DNA from: Alnus glutinosa
Taxonomy: Eukaryota > Streptophyta > Magnoliopsida > Fagales > Betulaceae
Length of the DNA: 64,000 nt
Assembly: GCF_958979055.1 (NCBI RefSeq)
Contig: NC_084892.1
Location: forward strand, 129,001-193,000
Direction: 5' to 3'
Shown here: piece after piece, positions 1-11,781 of the stretch
Layout of the letters: each line of letters begins with the position of its first letter
How positions within the stretch are numbered: position 1 is the first letter of the stretch
The notes under the pieces: generated by a model
Seen by the model: the letters and a program-made list of their open reading frames with translations, nothing else
Database searches by the model: none
Told to the model about the DNA's origin: nothing
Translations under genes and position numbers: made by a program

Positions 1-844
1 GTAGGGTGGGTATATTATATCCCTCAACAAAATATAAATCCGGCCTCCGGGGGAACAGATGTAATGCTCCCGCTCCCTGGCCCTTACCCTCTAGTTGGAA
101 GTTGGAAAGGAATGGAAAACTGAAGAAATATCTGTGTCTACTAGCATGAAAGATTCTTGAAGCTTGTTGAAACTGTAGGCTGATGTAAGCATGAAAGATT
201 CTTGAAGCTTGTTGAAACTGTGGGCTGATGTAAGGTGGTGCTACTCCTGCTGTCCGCACCGAGAAATTTCGAGAGGGCGATCAGTGTTTCTGTTGACTGT
301 CGCGCTTTTTAGATGTTGGGGGACCGCATAAAGTAAGGAAGGGTCGCGAAATTTGGTAGGATAAAGGAACGTTTGGTGGATATGGTTGCGTGTGTGAGGG
401 CTGAGGCCTCAACGTGGCCTATCAAACATTTACACATCTGTGTGATTCGCACAAAAAATTCAAAAACCTCCATTCCCTCTTTCTTCACCACCTGTCCAAA
501 GCCTTATCTAATAGAATAAGCTTTTGTTATCTTATGTCTCCATCATTGCTTCTAAAGATATCATCAAAGGATGATCTATAATTCCTCCATTATGCGTGTC
601 CTCTGCTAATTGCGTCAACAAACAACTCTCTCTTCTTCCCTGATCTTCTTTTTCTTTCTTTCATTTTTGTAACCGGTCAATTGCCAATGCCAACTGTTAC
701 AACGACTGTGGGCCAAAGTAACGATGAGAAGTAAGTGCAAGAAAGAATAAAAAAATTGGCACAAGAGCGAGCCTATTGGAGCAGGCCGGCGGCCGGGCGG
801 AAGTATGATTTTTAATATTGGGGATGAAGTGATAATTTTAAAAA
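1..844. other. gene-free flank with a 45-bp tandem duplication
   Basis: No open reading frame here resembles a known protein. The only clear structure is a direct tandem duplication of a 45-bp unit (143-187 and 188-232), identical apart from one base. The right edge is the poly-T start of a minus-strand LINE. Confidence 0.6.
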
Positions 845-2262
845 CATCATTCTTTTTTTTTGAACAAATTTCCAATCTTATAAATACGAGACCCAAAGGT
901 CACAAGTTAGGGGCTCAAAGACTCCCTAAGAACAATATCAGAGATTAGAGGTGGAGTTTCCTCCAATCATATTGAGTCTCTGACATAAAACATAACTGCC
1001 TTAGCTAATACATGGGCAGCAGAATTTGCCTCTTTTTTACATGAATTACACGAAAAGATCTAGGAGAGTGCAGTACTGATCTAATATCATCAGTGAAGTG
1101 TCCAATTTTGCTCAAAGAATGAATGACCAAATTAATCTCATTTACTACCTGCAAAGCATCTCCTTCCAAATGATATCAAGCAAACCTGATTCTTTTGCCA
1201 AGACAACAGCATGAAGAGCAGCCCATGCCTCAGCAACAAGAGAATCTGTATGACCATGTAATGTAAGACTACGTGATGCCACTACTAGTCCCTGATAATC
1301 ACGAGCAATAATCCCAACTCCCATCCTTCTGTTCTTCATGTCAATTGTAGCATCCCAGTTGATTTTATAAAGACCTAGAGAAGGGGCCTTCCATTGGACT
1401 AGGAGAACAGGTATAGCCTGAAAATCATTCTCCTTTTCAGTTGGCACATTAGCTCTTTTAAAATCCTCAATGGAAATAACTGCTTTCCTCATTAGTTGAT
1501 TTGGCGAGATAAAAACTCCACCAAACACTACAGAATTTCTTCTCAGCCATAATTTCTTGGCCAGAACTGCCCAATGTTCAATATCCACAGAAGAGCATCT
1601 CCTCATCAAAGTTTCTAGAACGCTACTCAAACTGACAGCTCCACCACTACATTTTTGCAAACTTCTAGGTCCCGAGCTCCACACATCCACCGCAGCCGGG
1701 CACTCCCATAAAATGTGCAAAACTGACTCAATCTCAATAGTGCAAATAGGGCATATTTGGTCTCCCACAACTCGCCTATGGAAGAGATTTTCCTTAGTAG
1801 GAAGTAAATTGTTGCAGGCTTTTCAAATAAACATCTTCGTAGCATTGGGAACATTAAGGCCCCAAATAAGCTTCCATATTTCAGTCCCTGTGTTGATGTT
1901 TGAACACCCACTTCTTTAGCTAGCTTGAATATCCTTCTCCATATAATAGGCACTCCGCACAAAAAAATGGTCATTCTTCGTACACCTCCATGTCATCTTA
2001 TCCGGTGGCTATAGAGGACTCAAAGGAATATTGCATATGAGTTGAGCTTCCTCCTCCACAAAGATATCAGAAATTAAAGAAATCAAAGATGTATTCCAAC
2101 TTTTTGTATCTGGATTAATGAGATTGGATACTGTCGCATCCACAGAGAGAATTCTACAAGGGGTTTGGATAGCAAAGGTGTTATTGGGGAGGCCAGTTTG
2201 AAGAGAAATCCCTCCTATGCATTGAAAAGTATTTTGGATGCTCGGTCTGTGATTTTAAGATG
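845..2262 (-). mobile_element. 5'-truncated LINE, 3' part of ORF2 (zf-RVT and RNase H)
   Basis: Minus-strand reading frames across 1145-1974 show a reverse-transcriptase zinc-binding segment (CPIC, then a spaced H and C in the HILWEC context). A plant RVT_3/RNase H-like segment follows, with INWDAT, GVGIIARD and AEAWAAL motifs. These domains sit at the C-terminal end of plant L1-type LINE ORF2. The frame is broken near 1770, so it cannot be functional. Read on the minus strand the element ends in poly-A (poly-T at about 845-854 on plus). The flanks ATTTTAAAAACATCATTC and ATTTTAAGATGTCATTC look like a decayed target-site duplication. The reverse-transcriptase core and endonuclease are absent. 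Confidence 0.8.
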
Positions 2263-3600
2263 TCATTCTTGAAGGAACACGAGTAACCAAAAAAATAAAA
2301 AAAAGTGACTTTTAGAATTACTCTATGATTAATAATTTTAACACCTCGTACAATCACCAACACTGAGCCATATGGTGACAACTCTTTTGGTTTCTGTGTC
2401 ATATTTACAAACACTTCAGAGTTCAGAGTCATCCTGCCCACATCGGCGAAAACTGTACTAACAGTTAAGTAATACACGCATGTGATTTAGCATTCAAAAA
2501 GAAAGAAAAAATAGGGTTAAATTCAATTATCCCTTCAAAGTTTGACAAATTTTTCAATCTTGCCTCTAATCTTTAAACATTTACAATACGCCCCGACAAA
2601 ATTTTCAAAATTTTTAATATAACCAATCCATTAACAATTTCCATGTGCTCTAACAAAAAGGGCCTCACGAGATGAACTGACTCATGAGATGAACCCCGCT
2701 AACAAAGAGGATCATTCTGGAATCGATGAGAGCAATTAAGGGGGACGTTATTATGAAATCTAGTCGCTTTAAAATGGTTTTAACATTTTTGTAGAATCGG
2801 GTTTTCAAATCAAATGTTTTGAAAAAACTATTTTCTAAATCACACGTTTACGAACCCTAAGTTTCAGAAGGGAGTAAACTAACAACAAATACAGCAAGAC
2901 TTGCCATATACTGAAAACATATTTCTTATTATGCCATTATGATCAAACAAAACAATCGACCAAGTTTTCCCAGGTAATCCCAACGTATTTTGGCGTTCCC
3001 ACCTTTTTTCCCCAAAACAAAGAGAAAAAGAAGGGGAAACTTCTCGATTGTCCTTAACAGATAGAATCTGTGCAACAAATTAACAAGCAAATACTGATAG
3101 CAAAGGTATTCAACATACATACATACGCGCACGCATACACCACACATATTAGAGAAAAAAAAAATAATAACAGACAAAAAGGAAATTAGAGCAGGAAAGC
3201 CCGCAATGCCATCACTGCCCGTTCGATTGAAGGGCTCAGATCGCAGGCAGTCTTCATCGCAAAAGGGTGAAGTTTAAGACTAATTTGGCAAAAGGGGTCT
3301 TGTTCAGAAAGAGCTCATTTCTTTGTCTTCCTATAGTTGAGCCTCCAGCAGCCCCTTTTCGTTATCGAATTCGGGACAGGGCGGCTTCAGCCTTTAAAGA
3401 TATCAAAGAATGGCCTTTCTGATTTGAGACCTCCTCAAAACCACCCAGTCCTCACTCTCACACTCCTGCTCAGATAAGATCAAGTAATCGGTGCCATTTA
3501 GGGTTTCTGCTCTTTCTTTTATATACACGCGACTTTCCCAAGTTTGCTTTGCACCATCTCAATAGTTCTGAAATTCCCAAAATATCCCCACTTCAACCAC
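2263..3600. other. gene-free stretch with a possible dead gene fragment
   Basis: At 2510-2790 there is a partial repeat of the family described at 22173-22787 (phrases such as 'caaagtttgacaaa', 'ctaacaaaaagg'). At about 3290-3525 the minus strand carries a TATATAAAAG box, then an ATG whose frame stops after five codons. Neighbouring frames hold short protein-like runs (for example SEQECESEDWVVLRRS), which suggests a frameshifted first exon or pseudogene. I cannot name its parent. The rest shows nothing. Confidence 0.3.
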
Positions 3601-4215
3601 AAAAGTCTTACTTTTTTTCCCAAAAAAAAAAAAAAAAAAAAGAAAAAGTGACTACCATGGGTGGTCGGCCATTCCCATTTTGGCCAAGAGAGTGACTCAT
3701 GACCGGTTTGGGGTGGCTCAAAGGCCAAAGAGAAAAATTAAAAATAAAAAATTTTGGCAAGGGCCAAAAAAAATAAAAAATAAAAAATAAATTAAGGGCT
3801 GGTCTGGGGGTGGCCGAACCACCACCAGGGTTGCCGAACCACCCTAGTGGCCCATGGCGGTGGTTCGGCCACCCCTAAACCGGCCATGGGAGTGGCTGAC
3901 CACCCCTCTTTTCTTTTCTTTTTTTTCCTTCTTTTTTCTTTTTCATTTTTTTTTAAAAGTTTTTAATACTTTTTTTTTTAAAGTTTTTTTTTTTTTTTTT
4001 CAATTTTTCTTAATTTTTAAAGTTTTTTTATTTTCTGTTTTTTTATTTTTTTATATTATGACACGGGTATACTTTCAAGAGTTGATATGTATCCAACAGT
4101 TAGTTTTTTGACGAAAACACTAACGGAGCAAACCACATGTACCATTTGTGATACGAATGAAATTATAGAAGACAAAAAATAAAATTTTCAAACCACAAGT
4201 ACCAAAAATGTATTT
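3600..4215. repeat. degenerate MITE-like repeat with GC-rich GGTGGCC core
   Basis: The core holds many inverted copies of 'gtggccgaaccacc'-type sequence (about 3655-3910), surrounded by long poly-T and poly-A tracts. The right end (about 4090-4213) has the same phrases as the complete element at 22173-22787 ('tttgtgatacgaat', 'aaaattttcaaacc', 'gtatttaacc'). The left end was not located exactly. Confidence 0.55.
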
Positions 4216-4334
4216 AACCATTCAAAAAATCAATTTCAATGTTTGGAGACCCATGGATAGGGGATTGTTTTTAATCTAATGACGTAATTATATTTTCATA
4301 TATCTCATATAGATAAAATGGATATTATATAGGA

Positions 4335-4540
4335 AAATGTTAGATTTACAATATCAACACAACAAGTGCACAACAACCCCTCACATGAGGGTGGAGCTCA
4401 TACACTGAGGTGAAAAATGTTAAATTTACAACATCAACACAACAACCACACAACAACCCCTCACATGAGGGTGGACCCTACATACTGGGGCCCACACTCA
4501 TGTAAGAAGTTGTGTAGTTGTTGTAATGGTGTTGTGTAGG
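4335..4540. repeat. internally duplicated, partly inverted repeat
   Basis: The segment 'caacccctcacatgaggg' occurs twice (around 4373 and 4455) within a duplicated block. The right side ('tgtaagaagttgtgtag', 'gttgtaatggtgttgtg') is roughly its inverse. This looks like a small non-autonomous DNA element that partly duplicated itself. Family unknown. Confidence 0.4.
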
Positions 4541-4551
4541 AATCAAATCCC

Positions 4552-4635
4552 ATTCTAAAAAGTCCTCTTACAAGCTGAAGATGTAAGCATAGATTAATTT
4601 GCAATACCCCAGCTCGTAAGAGGACTTTTTAGAAT
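4552..4635. repeat. short hairpin repeat (MITE-like)
   Basis: The two ends are inverted copies of about 25 bp: attctaaaaagtcctcttac at the left and its complement at the right, with one or two mismatches. The loop is about 34 bp. No protein is encoded. Flanking sequence to 5395 is AT-rich with nothing else recognised. Confidence 0.55.
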
Positions 4636-5395
4636 TCAAAATTTAGAAGTCAAGGGCATGACAGTTTTTCATTCACTTTCTTATAATAATATAAGTAAAA
4701 ATTAACGCATGCAGACAAGAACAACAAATTTCTAACAAATGATAAATTATTTTATAGAATCTGCTTGTGATTACGTTGGGAATATTAAAAAATATTTTTA
4801 ATATATAAAAAATTATGCCAAACAAAAAGTTAATTATTATTTTTTTAAAAAAAAAAACTCAAAAAGTATTTTTCTTTAACTTTTTGCTCTAAAAAGTATC
4901 AAAAAGTACTTTTGAAAAAATTCTTTTTAAAAATTAAACTTTTTCTATTTTATTTTTATTCTTTAAAAATTTTATTTCTCAATGCAATCGCAAATCGGCT
5001 CATACTATTTCCTTCGACTTTCTCCCCAGGGTTTCCACTGCTTCCCATGTGAGCGATGGGCCCCCTTCCTCCCTCCACTCTCTTCCTTTTATTTATTTAT
5101 TTATTTATTTTTAGTCCTCTTCCTCTCACTGTCCCACATCCGCCCCTATGTGCCTCCCTTGGATGGCAAATCTAGGACTCTTAAACCTAGACCTGGGTTT
5201 CGCACGCCCATATATGTGTTCTCAAACACAAATCTAGGGTTGTAAAATCCAGATATATCATACGCTGCCATTAAAGCTACCGATCTATGGCTTTTTTGTT
5301 CCATTCTATCACCTATAGTCTCCCCTATAACATGTGGCACCCCTTCTTTTTGCGGCGGAGACGGCATAAAAAGATGTCTTTTAAGCTTTAATTAT

Positions 5396-6285
5396 TAGGG
5401 ATGTAATCGAATCGAGTCGAGTCGAGTCGAGTTTGAAGATTTCAAAACTAGCTTGTTTATGAGTCGAGTCTAAATAGTCAAGCTCGAATTCGAGCCGAGC
5501 TATAAATTGCATGTTCAAGCTTGGCTCGTTTAAAACTCGGGCGAGCTGAAATTCATTGAAAATGACATTCGAGCCGAGCCAAGTTACTTGACAAGCTCGG
5601 CTCAACCAGAACTCGAGGTAGACTATTAAATTTTTCAATAAGTGATCAAAGCAGAATTCAAGCTCAAGTTTATGAACAACCTCTATGCATTTATTAATAA
5701 CATAAATATATAATATGTTATTATATATAACTAGAAAGTATAAACTATGGTATATATATAATGTGAACAAATAGTAAATCTAATATATATTTTATATAAC
5801 TAAGTAACTATAATATATAACTATTATTAATCATGTGTGATGTGATATATGTGTTTTATATATACACACACACATACTTATATGCTAACTATTTAATATT
5901 GTTATATACTAACTATTAATAACTTAATATGTTAATTTAACATACTAATTAAATATTGTTATCAAAGTATTATAATTAATATGTAATACTATATATATAT
6001 ATATATATATATATTATACTATATTTACTATTTTTACTAATATATATGTAAGATATGAACGAGCTAACGAGTCGGACTAACGAGCCGGACGAGCGATTCG
6101 GTCGAGCTTTAAACGAACTGAGCTCGCGAGCTCCTATCAAGTTTTGTCGAGCGAGTTGAGTATGTATCACTTACTAATCGAGCGGGTTTCTATAGTAACG
6201 ATCGAGTTTCTACAACATCGAGCTCGAGTTCAGATCAAGTTAAACCGAGCGGGTTGTCGAACAGACTGGTTTATTTACATCCCTA
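5396..6285. mobile_element. hAT-like non-autonomous element with CGAG-rich arms
   Basis: The ends are inverted: TAGGGATGTAA at the left and TTACATCCCTA at the right. The subterminal arms are full of CGAG/CTCG motifs (GTCGAGTCGAGTCGAG at the left, GAGCTCGCGAGC at the right) around a very AT-rich core with an (AT)n run at 5990-6014. It is the same architecture as 23140-23899. No transposase is present. No clean 8-bp target duplication was found here. Confidence 0.6.
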
Positions 6286-6826
6286 AGCTTCATCATACAC
6301 TCCTTCTGCGGGACATCGGACTCAACAAATTTGTCCTTAATTTTTTGCCACCTTGTTCTTGAAGGAGACTCCATTATTGTTATTTTAAGTTGCTATTGGT
6401 CTCCTTAACTCCTTCAAAAACTGGTTTGAAGTCAAAATTATTAAGAGTGCCTTCAGTTGTACCAACAACATTGCACTATAGGCGTTACAACCAATTCTAC
6501 TAACGGCTTTCTCACTTGCGTCATCACTTGAATTTCCTTTTGGACTATGGCAATAATCTATCTTGGAATGTTGTTCTGTTGGTCTGTATTTGTTTTTTTG
6601 TTTTTTTGTTTTTTTTTTCATGTAATTTCTTTTCTTGTGTTGGTTTGTTTCTTGTTATCTCATCTATAAAATTTTAAAAAATAGAATAATACAAACAACT
6701 AGCAACTTTCTTGAACACACTTAATTGCTAAGTGGGTCGCTTTTCACTTATTATTTAGAAGCATTCTCGAAAATTCATCGAGCCAAGAATCTATTGGACC
6801 AGGTTTTCCCCACTTCCTTTCCTACT

Positions 6827-6867
<41 letters not shown>

Positions 6868-7318
6868 CTTCCGGTTTTACTTGACATTATTTTGGCTGGT
6901 ATAGGTAATTTTTGGGTCCCAGCTCTGCTGTATTTTGATTTTCCTTGTCTCTCCTGTAACTTTGTTATAACTTTCGTTTTCATATTTCTCATCTTAATAT
7001 AAATAAATAATAGTTAACAGTAGAGCTTTTTCCTATGTTAGATTTCTTCTTATCGATCTTTAGCTGTTTCATTTTGGATTTATTTAATGTTGTTACATTT
7101 ATAAGGACGAAAGATGTTATATATGGTAGGTTGGCATGGAATAGGATCCTCTCCATTTCAACAAAAAGAATGTTAAATGTCTTAATTAATTTTGTTTGCC
7201 TAGTAATTAAATCCAAAGAAACAAGGAAATATTAAAAGGGAAACATGAATACAAAAGCCGAGAAAATAAGAAGTATGACTAATTAACGACCTAAATTAAC
7301 TTAATTGGCTCAATATAA
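6286..7318. other. intergenic stretch downstream of pyruvate kinase
   Basis: It holds a T homopolymer of about 39 bases (6829-6867) and otherwise ordinary AT-rich DNA. The segment next to 7319 would contain the 3' UTR of the minus-strand pyruvate kinase gene. No separate gene seen. Confidence 0.5.
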
Positions 7319-9942
7319 TCAACCAACGGTCAAGATTTTGATGACAGTAGCAGAGTCAACTCTATGCAACACCACGACCGAGTCTCCAGGCTTGCAAAGT
7401 TGCTTTGCCTTTGCATGTTGGAGGGCCAACTCTACGGTCTCTTTGGTTGACTCTGCATGAGAAGCTCTTGCAGAACTTGTGCTCAAAACAGGAACCAAAC
7501 CCCGATAAATAAGGCTATGCCTTGCCGGAGCTTCATCACTGCATGACCAATGGAAAGAATCTGTACGTGTTCTTATCTCTGGAACCACCACGGACAAGAT
7601 TGGCATGCTTGGCCTGTACTTAGCCACTAGCTTTGCGGTGCTTCCTCCTCTGGTTAGGACCAAAATCAGAGCTGCTTTAATGCAATGGGCTGTGCTCACT
7701 GCTGAAGAGGCCAAGCTCTCCAATGGGCTCATAGGGATTGGTGCAGTTTTCATTATTCTTTTAAAAAGATCTCCATAGTTTATAAAACTCTCTGCCTCCA
7801 CGCAAATTCTAGACATGGTTTGTACAGCAATTTCAGGATAGGCCCCAGCAGCAGTTTCTCCGCTAAGCATCACGCAGTCAGTGCCATCAAGAACTGCATT
7901 AGCAACATCAGTGGCTTCAGCTCGGGTAGGCCGGGGAGATTTAGTCATGGACTCCAACATCTGAGTGGCAGTCACCACTGGTTTTCCTTGCATGTTGGCC
8001 TTCAGTATCATCGCTTTCTGAGCTAGGAATATCTTTTCAATGGGAATTTCCATTCCCAGGTCACCCCGTGCCACCATAAATGCATCTGAGTTTGCCAGAA
8101 TATCATCGAAATTAGCAACACCTTCTTGATTCTCCACCTGCCCCAAAACACGTACGTACAACAAAACAGTCAGTACGTAGCTATATATATATATATATGT
8201 CAAATTCTTACTTGCCGGCTATATATAGATTTAATTACTAGACTTTAAGTCTAACAAACAATTTCTTCGAATGATATTAACATACCTTTGACATGAGAAG
8301 GATGTTCTTTGCATAGGGTCCTAACAGTTTCCTGACCTCCACAAGGTCAGAACCTTTGCGAACAAAAGATAGAGCAATCATGTCAATCTTATTTGGAACT
8401 CCCCATTCCAAAATATCCTCTTTGTCCTTATCAGTTAAGGTTGGGAGATCAACAATAACTCCAGGAAGATTGACATTCTTCCTCTCACCCAGTGCTGCAG
8501 AGTTTTCACAGAGACAACGAACCAAACCCCGTTCCTTGTCACAATCCAGAACAGTAAGAGAAATAGTCCCATCAGCACACAGAATAACACTTTGTGGCTT
8601 TAAATCCTCAGCCAACTTCGGGTAGCTCATACTTATCATATTCTCATCACCCTTTATGTTATAGTCAGTGGTGATGGTAATCTCTTTACCCTGTTGGAGC
8701 TGTATGGATTTTGCTTCTTTCAAAAACCCAGTTCGAATCTCAGGACCCTGGAAATTTTCCAAATATAATTAAGAAAACAAGATTAATTGTAAGGCAAGTA
8801 CCAAGTTGTAATATTCCAAATGAAATCTACAACGAAAAAAAAAAGAAAAAAAAAAAAGAAGGTGCCTGCCAGGTATCCTCATTCCTCAGCTGAAATTAAA
8901 GCTTTGTTTGGAAGAAGGAAAATAACCAAGTAATTAGTTTCCAAATCAATGGCTCTTGTTGAACATGAAAAATATAATAAGTCAGTACTGTAGACGAACT
9001 TATTCCTCAAAAAGTTAAGCATCGAGCACATAAACAGAAAAATTGTAGAACGCAAAGATCTTTTAGTGCTTATTCCTTTACAAAGCATCTCTTTCCAGAA
9101 TCGTTTTTTTTTTTTTTATAACAAAACTAAGACTAGCAAGATTTATACCACTCATAATATGCGGAGATAATTAAGGTTCCCGGAAAGCAGCTTCTGATCG
9201 AACATTATAGGTCCATATATATTCTGATATTCATTGAGACTCATGATAACATACATATCAAAAGGTGAAGAAGATATAAAGTCCATCCAGGAAAGCAATT
9301 TGTTGCAATAATCAAGCAAAAGTAATGTTCTTAGAAAAAAAAAAAAAAAAAGAAGATTGGTAAATAGTTTTGAAATTGAAAACTGGATTTTGATTCAATA
9401 ACAATCAAAACCTCTTTCTTCCCACATTCATGCATATAGGATCTTGATTCGCTTTCAACGCTAAAGCAACCAAAAACCGACCCATCTTAGACACACTAGC
9501 TGTGAACTAATTCTAACTGAGACCGATCGAATCAGCCTGTAATATTCTCATATACACTATTTAATTTGCGGGAGAGAGAGAGAGAGAGGAGCAAAAAAGA
9601 GAAAACCCATGCAATAACGTATGCTAGAATCCAATTGAAGGAGAAAGAAAAGTAGCAAGATCATACATATAATTAAAAAGAAGGAGGAAAGAATACCTTA
9701 GTGTCCAACATGACAGCACAAAGAATGCCGGTGTTGTTCATGGCAGTGGTGAGATTATCGAGGGTCCCTTGGTGATAAGCATGAGTGCCATGGGAAAAGT
9801 TGAAGCGAGCAACGTTCATCCCTGCCCTCAGAAGCCTCTCTAACATGTCCACCGACCGAGACGACGGTCCCAACGTGCACACTATCTTAGTCTTTGGCCT
9901 CCTCTCCCCCCCAACATTGTTAACTCCCAGAATCTTCTCCAT
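7319..9942 (-). CDS. pyruvate kinase, cytosolic type (complete, three exons)
   Basis: Catalyses the last step of glycolysis (phosphoenolpyruvate + ADP to pyruvate + ATP) in the cytosol. Exons on the minus strand are 9697-9942, 8286-8747 and 7319-8137. All junctions are GT-AG and in phase 0, giving 508 aa, close to the usual 500-510 for plant cytosolic isoforms. Visible motifs: K+/substrate loop RFNFSHG (residues 46-52); MLDTK/GPEIRTG across the first junction (78-89); IALSFVRKGSDL; the metal-binding VARGDLGMEIP region; VVTATQMLESM; RPTRAEATDVANAVLDG; and LSGETAAGAYP. The C-terminal domain ends at HRVDSATVIKILTVG. No transit peptide precedes the catalytic domain, which argues for the cytosolic rather than plastid form. 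No disabling change was seen. Confidence 0.95.
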
Positions 9943-10046
9943 TAAGCTATCAGACTCACCGACACAGACGCTACAAAGAGGTTTTTGAAAGGTTTTCTTC
10001 GTTCGTAGGGTTTTTACACTTTACGAGTCAACCTCGCGAGCCACCC

Positions 10047-10056
10047 CATTTATAAG
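10047..10056 (-). promoter_or_regulatory. probable TATA box of the pyruvate kinase gene
   Basis: Reads CTTATAAATG on the minus strand, about 105 bp upstream of the start codon at 9942. A telo-box (AAACCCTA on minus, 10006-10013) lies between the two; such boxes are common in the leaders of highly expressed plant genes. Placement is by motif only. Confidence 0.45.
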
Positions 10057-10410
10057 CTAGATTTGGTATGCCTCCCTCCCTCTCCTTGTTGAGTGCGGTT
10101 TGGATTTATTATTTGCTTAGGACCCAAGCAAATCTTTACCAAGTTTTCTTCGAAAAGGAGGAGCATCAAGGTATATACTTTAATTTTCTCATAAATTTAT
10201 TTAGCCAGCTGTTCAAAAACAGCATAATAAATCAAATTAAATGTTAAGAGTGTTAACCACATAATTACGGAAAAATAATTTTTCTTTTTTCTTTTTTTGG
10301 TATTATCCCCAAATATTGTAATTATAATAATTTATTGTTTTGCTACCAATTAATTATGGGTGCCGATTTACAGGGTTACGTTTCTATGGTTTGAAACCGA
10401 ATTAAGAGGA

Positions 10411-10594
10411 AGAGAAATGATTCTTACACTCATTTCTCACAACAGTCTTACAACAAGCTGACGTGAATAGTAATATTTATTATTTTTTTACAAAAAGAAA
10501 AGAAAAGAAAACAAAAAAAAATAATAAAATATTACCAGCCACGTCAGCTTGTTGTGGGGCTGTTGTGAGAAATGAGTATAGGAATCATTTCTCT
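10411..10594. mobile_element. MITE with 55-bp terminal inverted repeats
   Basis: The left arm (10411-10465) and right arm (10540-10594) are inverted copies with about six mismatches, starting AGAGAAATGATTC. The 74-bp centre is A-rich. The whole would fold into a long hairpin. No coding capacity. The target duplication could not be fixed. Confidence 0.75.
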
Positions 10595-10599
10595 AGGAG

Positions 10600-11700
10600 G
10601 AATTGTACTTTAATTTAGTTATATGAGGAAAGCTGATATATATATGACTACATCCCTTGAATTTATAAAAGTGCAAATTTGTAAGACCATGCACGTACGT
10701 ACATTTCTGTAATGCTCCGTTTGTTTTGACGTAAGATAATTTTTGTCGTAAAATAATTTCATAAAAGCTATTTTTTAGAAAAAAAAAAAATTTCGCAAAA
10801 AGTATTTTCTTATGTTTGGCGTATATAGAAAATCACAAATATTTTTTATATTTTCATTCAATCATATTAATTTAAAAAATCAATTTTTATTCACAATATA
10901 TTATTATTAATGTAAAATAATATAAAAATCATCGGTGACGAGATTCCGTCATTGACAGGTAGGATTCTGGTTACTGTTGCCGAAATCCGGACAGTTTCGT
11001 TGAAATCTGGATTGGCCGAATCTCGGTGAAAGTGACCAGAAGACAACTGTTCTGGCTGGAATCCCACCAGAATGGTTAGAATTAATCCTGCACAAAACGG
11101 CTGGATTCCGGCCGGAATCCGACCATTCTGGTCGTCGGAATCTGGGCTGACCAGATTCCCGCGAAGGTGCATGGCTGAAATTTGCATTGACTGGATTCCG
11201 GCGAAGGCCAGATTCCGATGGTGGTGGACTTCTAAAACATATAACTATAACTTACAATTTATTTTTATTTTTTTTCTGTCACGCATAGTGTTAATTTATT
11301 TAATTATCTTCAACGAGTCTTCATATTTTAAAATCGCTCCATGATTTGTTCATTGCTGATAGTCTTGAATATATCATTCACAATGTATTTAACCAGAAAT
11401 CCACTCATCCATTGATCTTCATTCGGTTACGTAAACAATTTTTTAACAATATATATTCATCGTTGAAAAGGCTCTTTCAACCATGTCTGTTGCAACCAGA
11501 AGAATCAATGACAATAAAAAGAGATTAGACCATTTTATTCTCCTTTGGGTATAGCATCAGGTAGTTTTAGGATCTGATCATCATGAAAGAAACCCTCTAT
11601 ATATATCCAATGCTACCGGTAACATAATGATGCTGGCATTTCGATCTTCTGTAGTTAAAATGCACTTATATATGTAAAGATTATGTCAATTTTCAACCCC
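10600..11700. other. intergenic DNA with a degenerate TTCCGGC-type repeat
   Basis: Between about 10930 and 11225 short imperfect units built on 'gattccggc', 'ggaatcc' and 'gaatctgg' recur in both orientations. This is a degenerate GC-richer repeat within AT-rich DNA. Its family is not recognised and it carries no gene. Confidence 0.45.
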
Positions 11701-11707
11701 AAAAAAG

Positions 11708-11781
11708 CTTAATCTCAAAGAGAATGAGTTGAAAGCATATAACTAGTTATATGCTTTCAACTCATTCTCTTTGAGATTAAG
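11708..11781. repeat. perfect 74-bp palindrome (37-bp arms, no loop)
   Basis: Bases 11708-11744 are the exact reverse complement of 11745-11781, centred on ACTAGT. No mismatch and no spacer. Natural palindromes this long and perfect are unstable, so it is either recent or a sequencing/assembly fold-back. Confidence 0.9.

Noticed and set aside
1557..1919. Plus-strand 120-codon frame
   Set aside because: It lies antisense to the LINE RNase H region, whose minus-strand motifs are recognisable.
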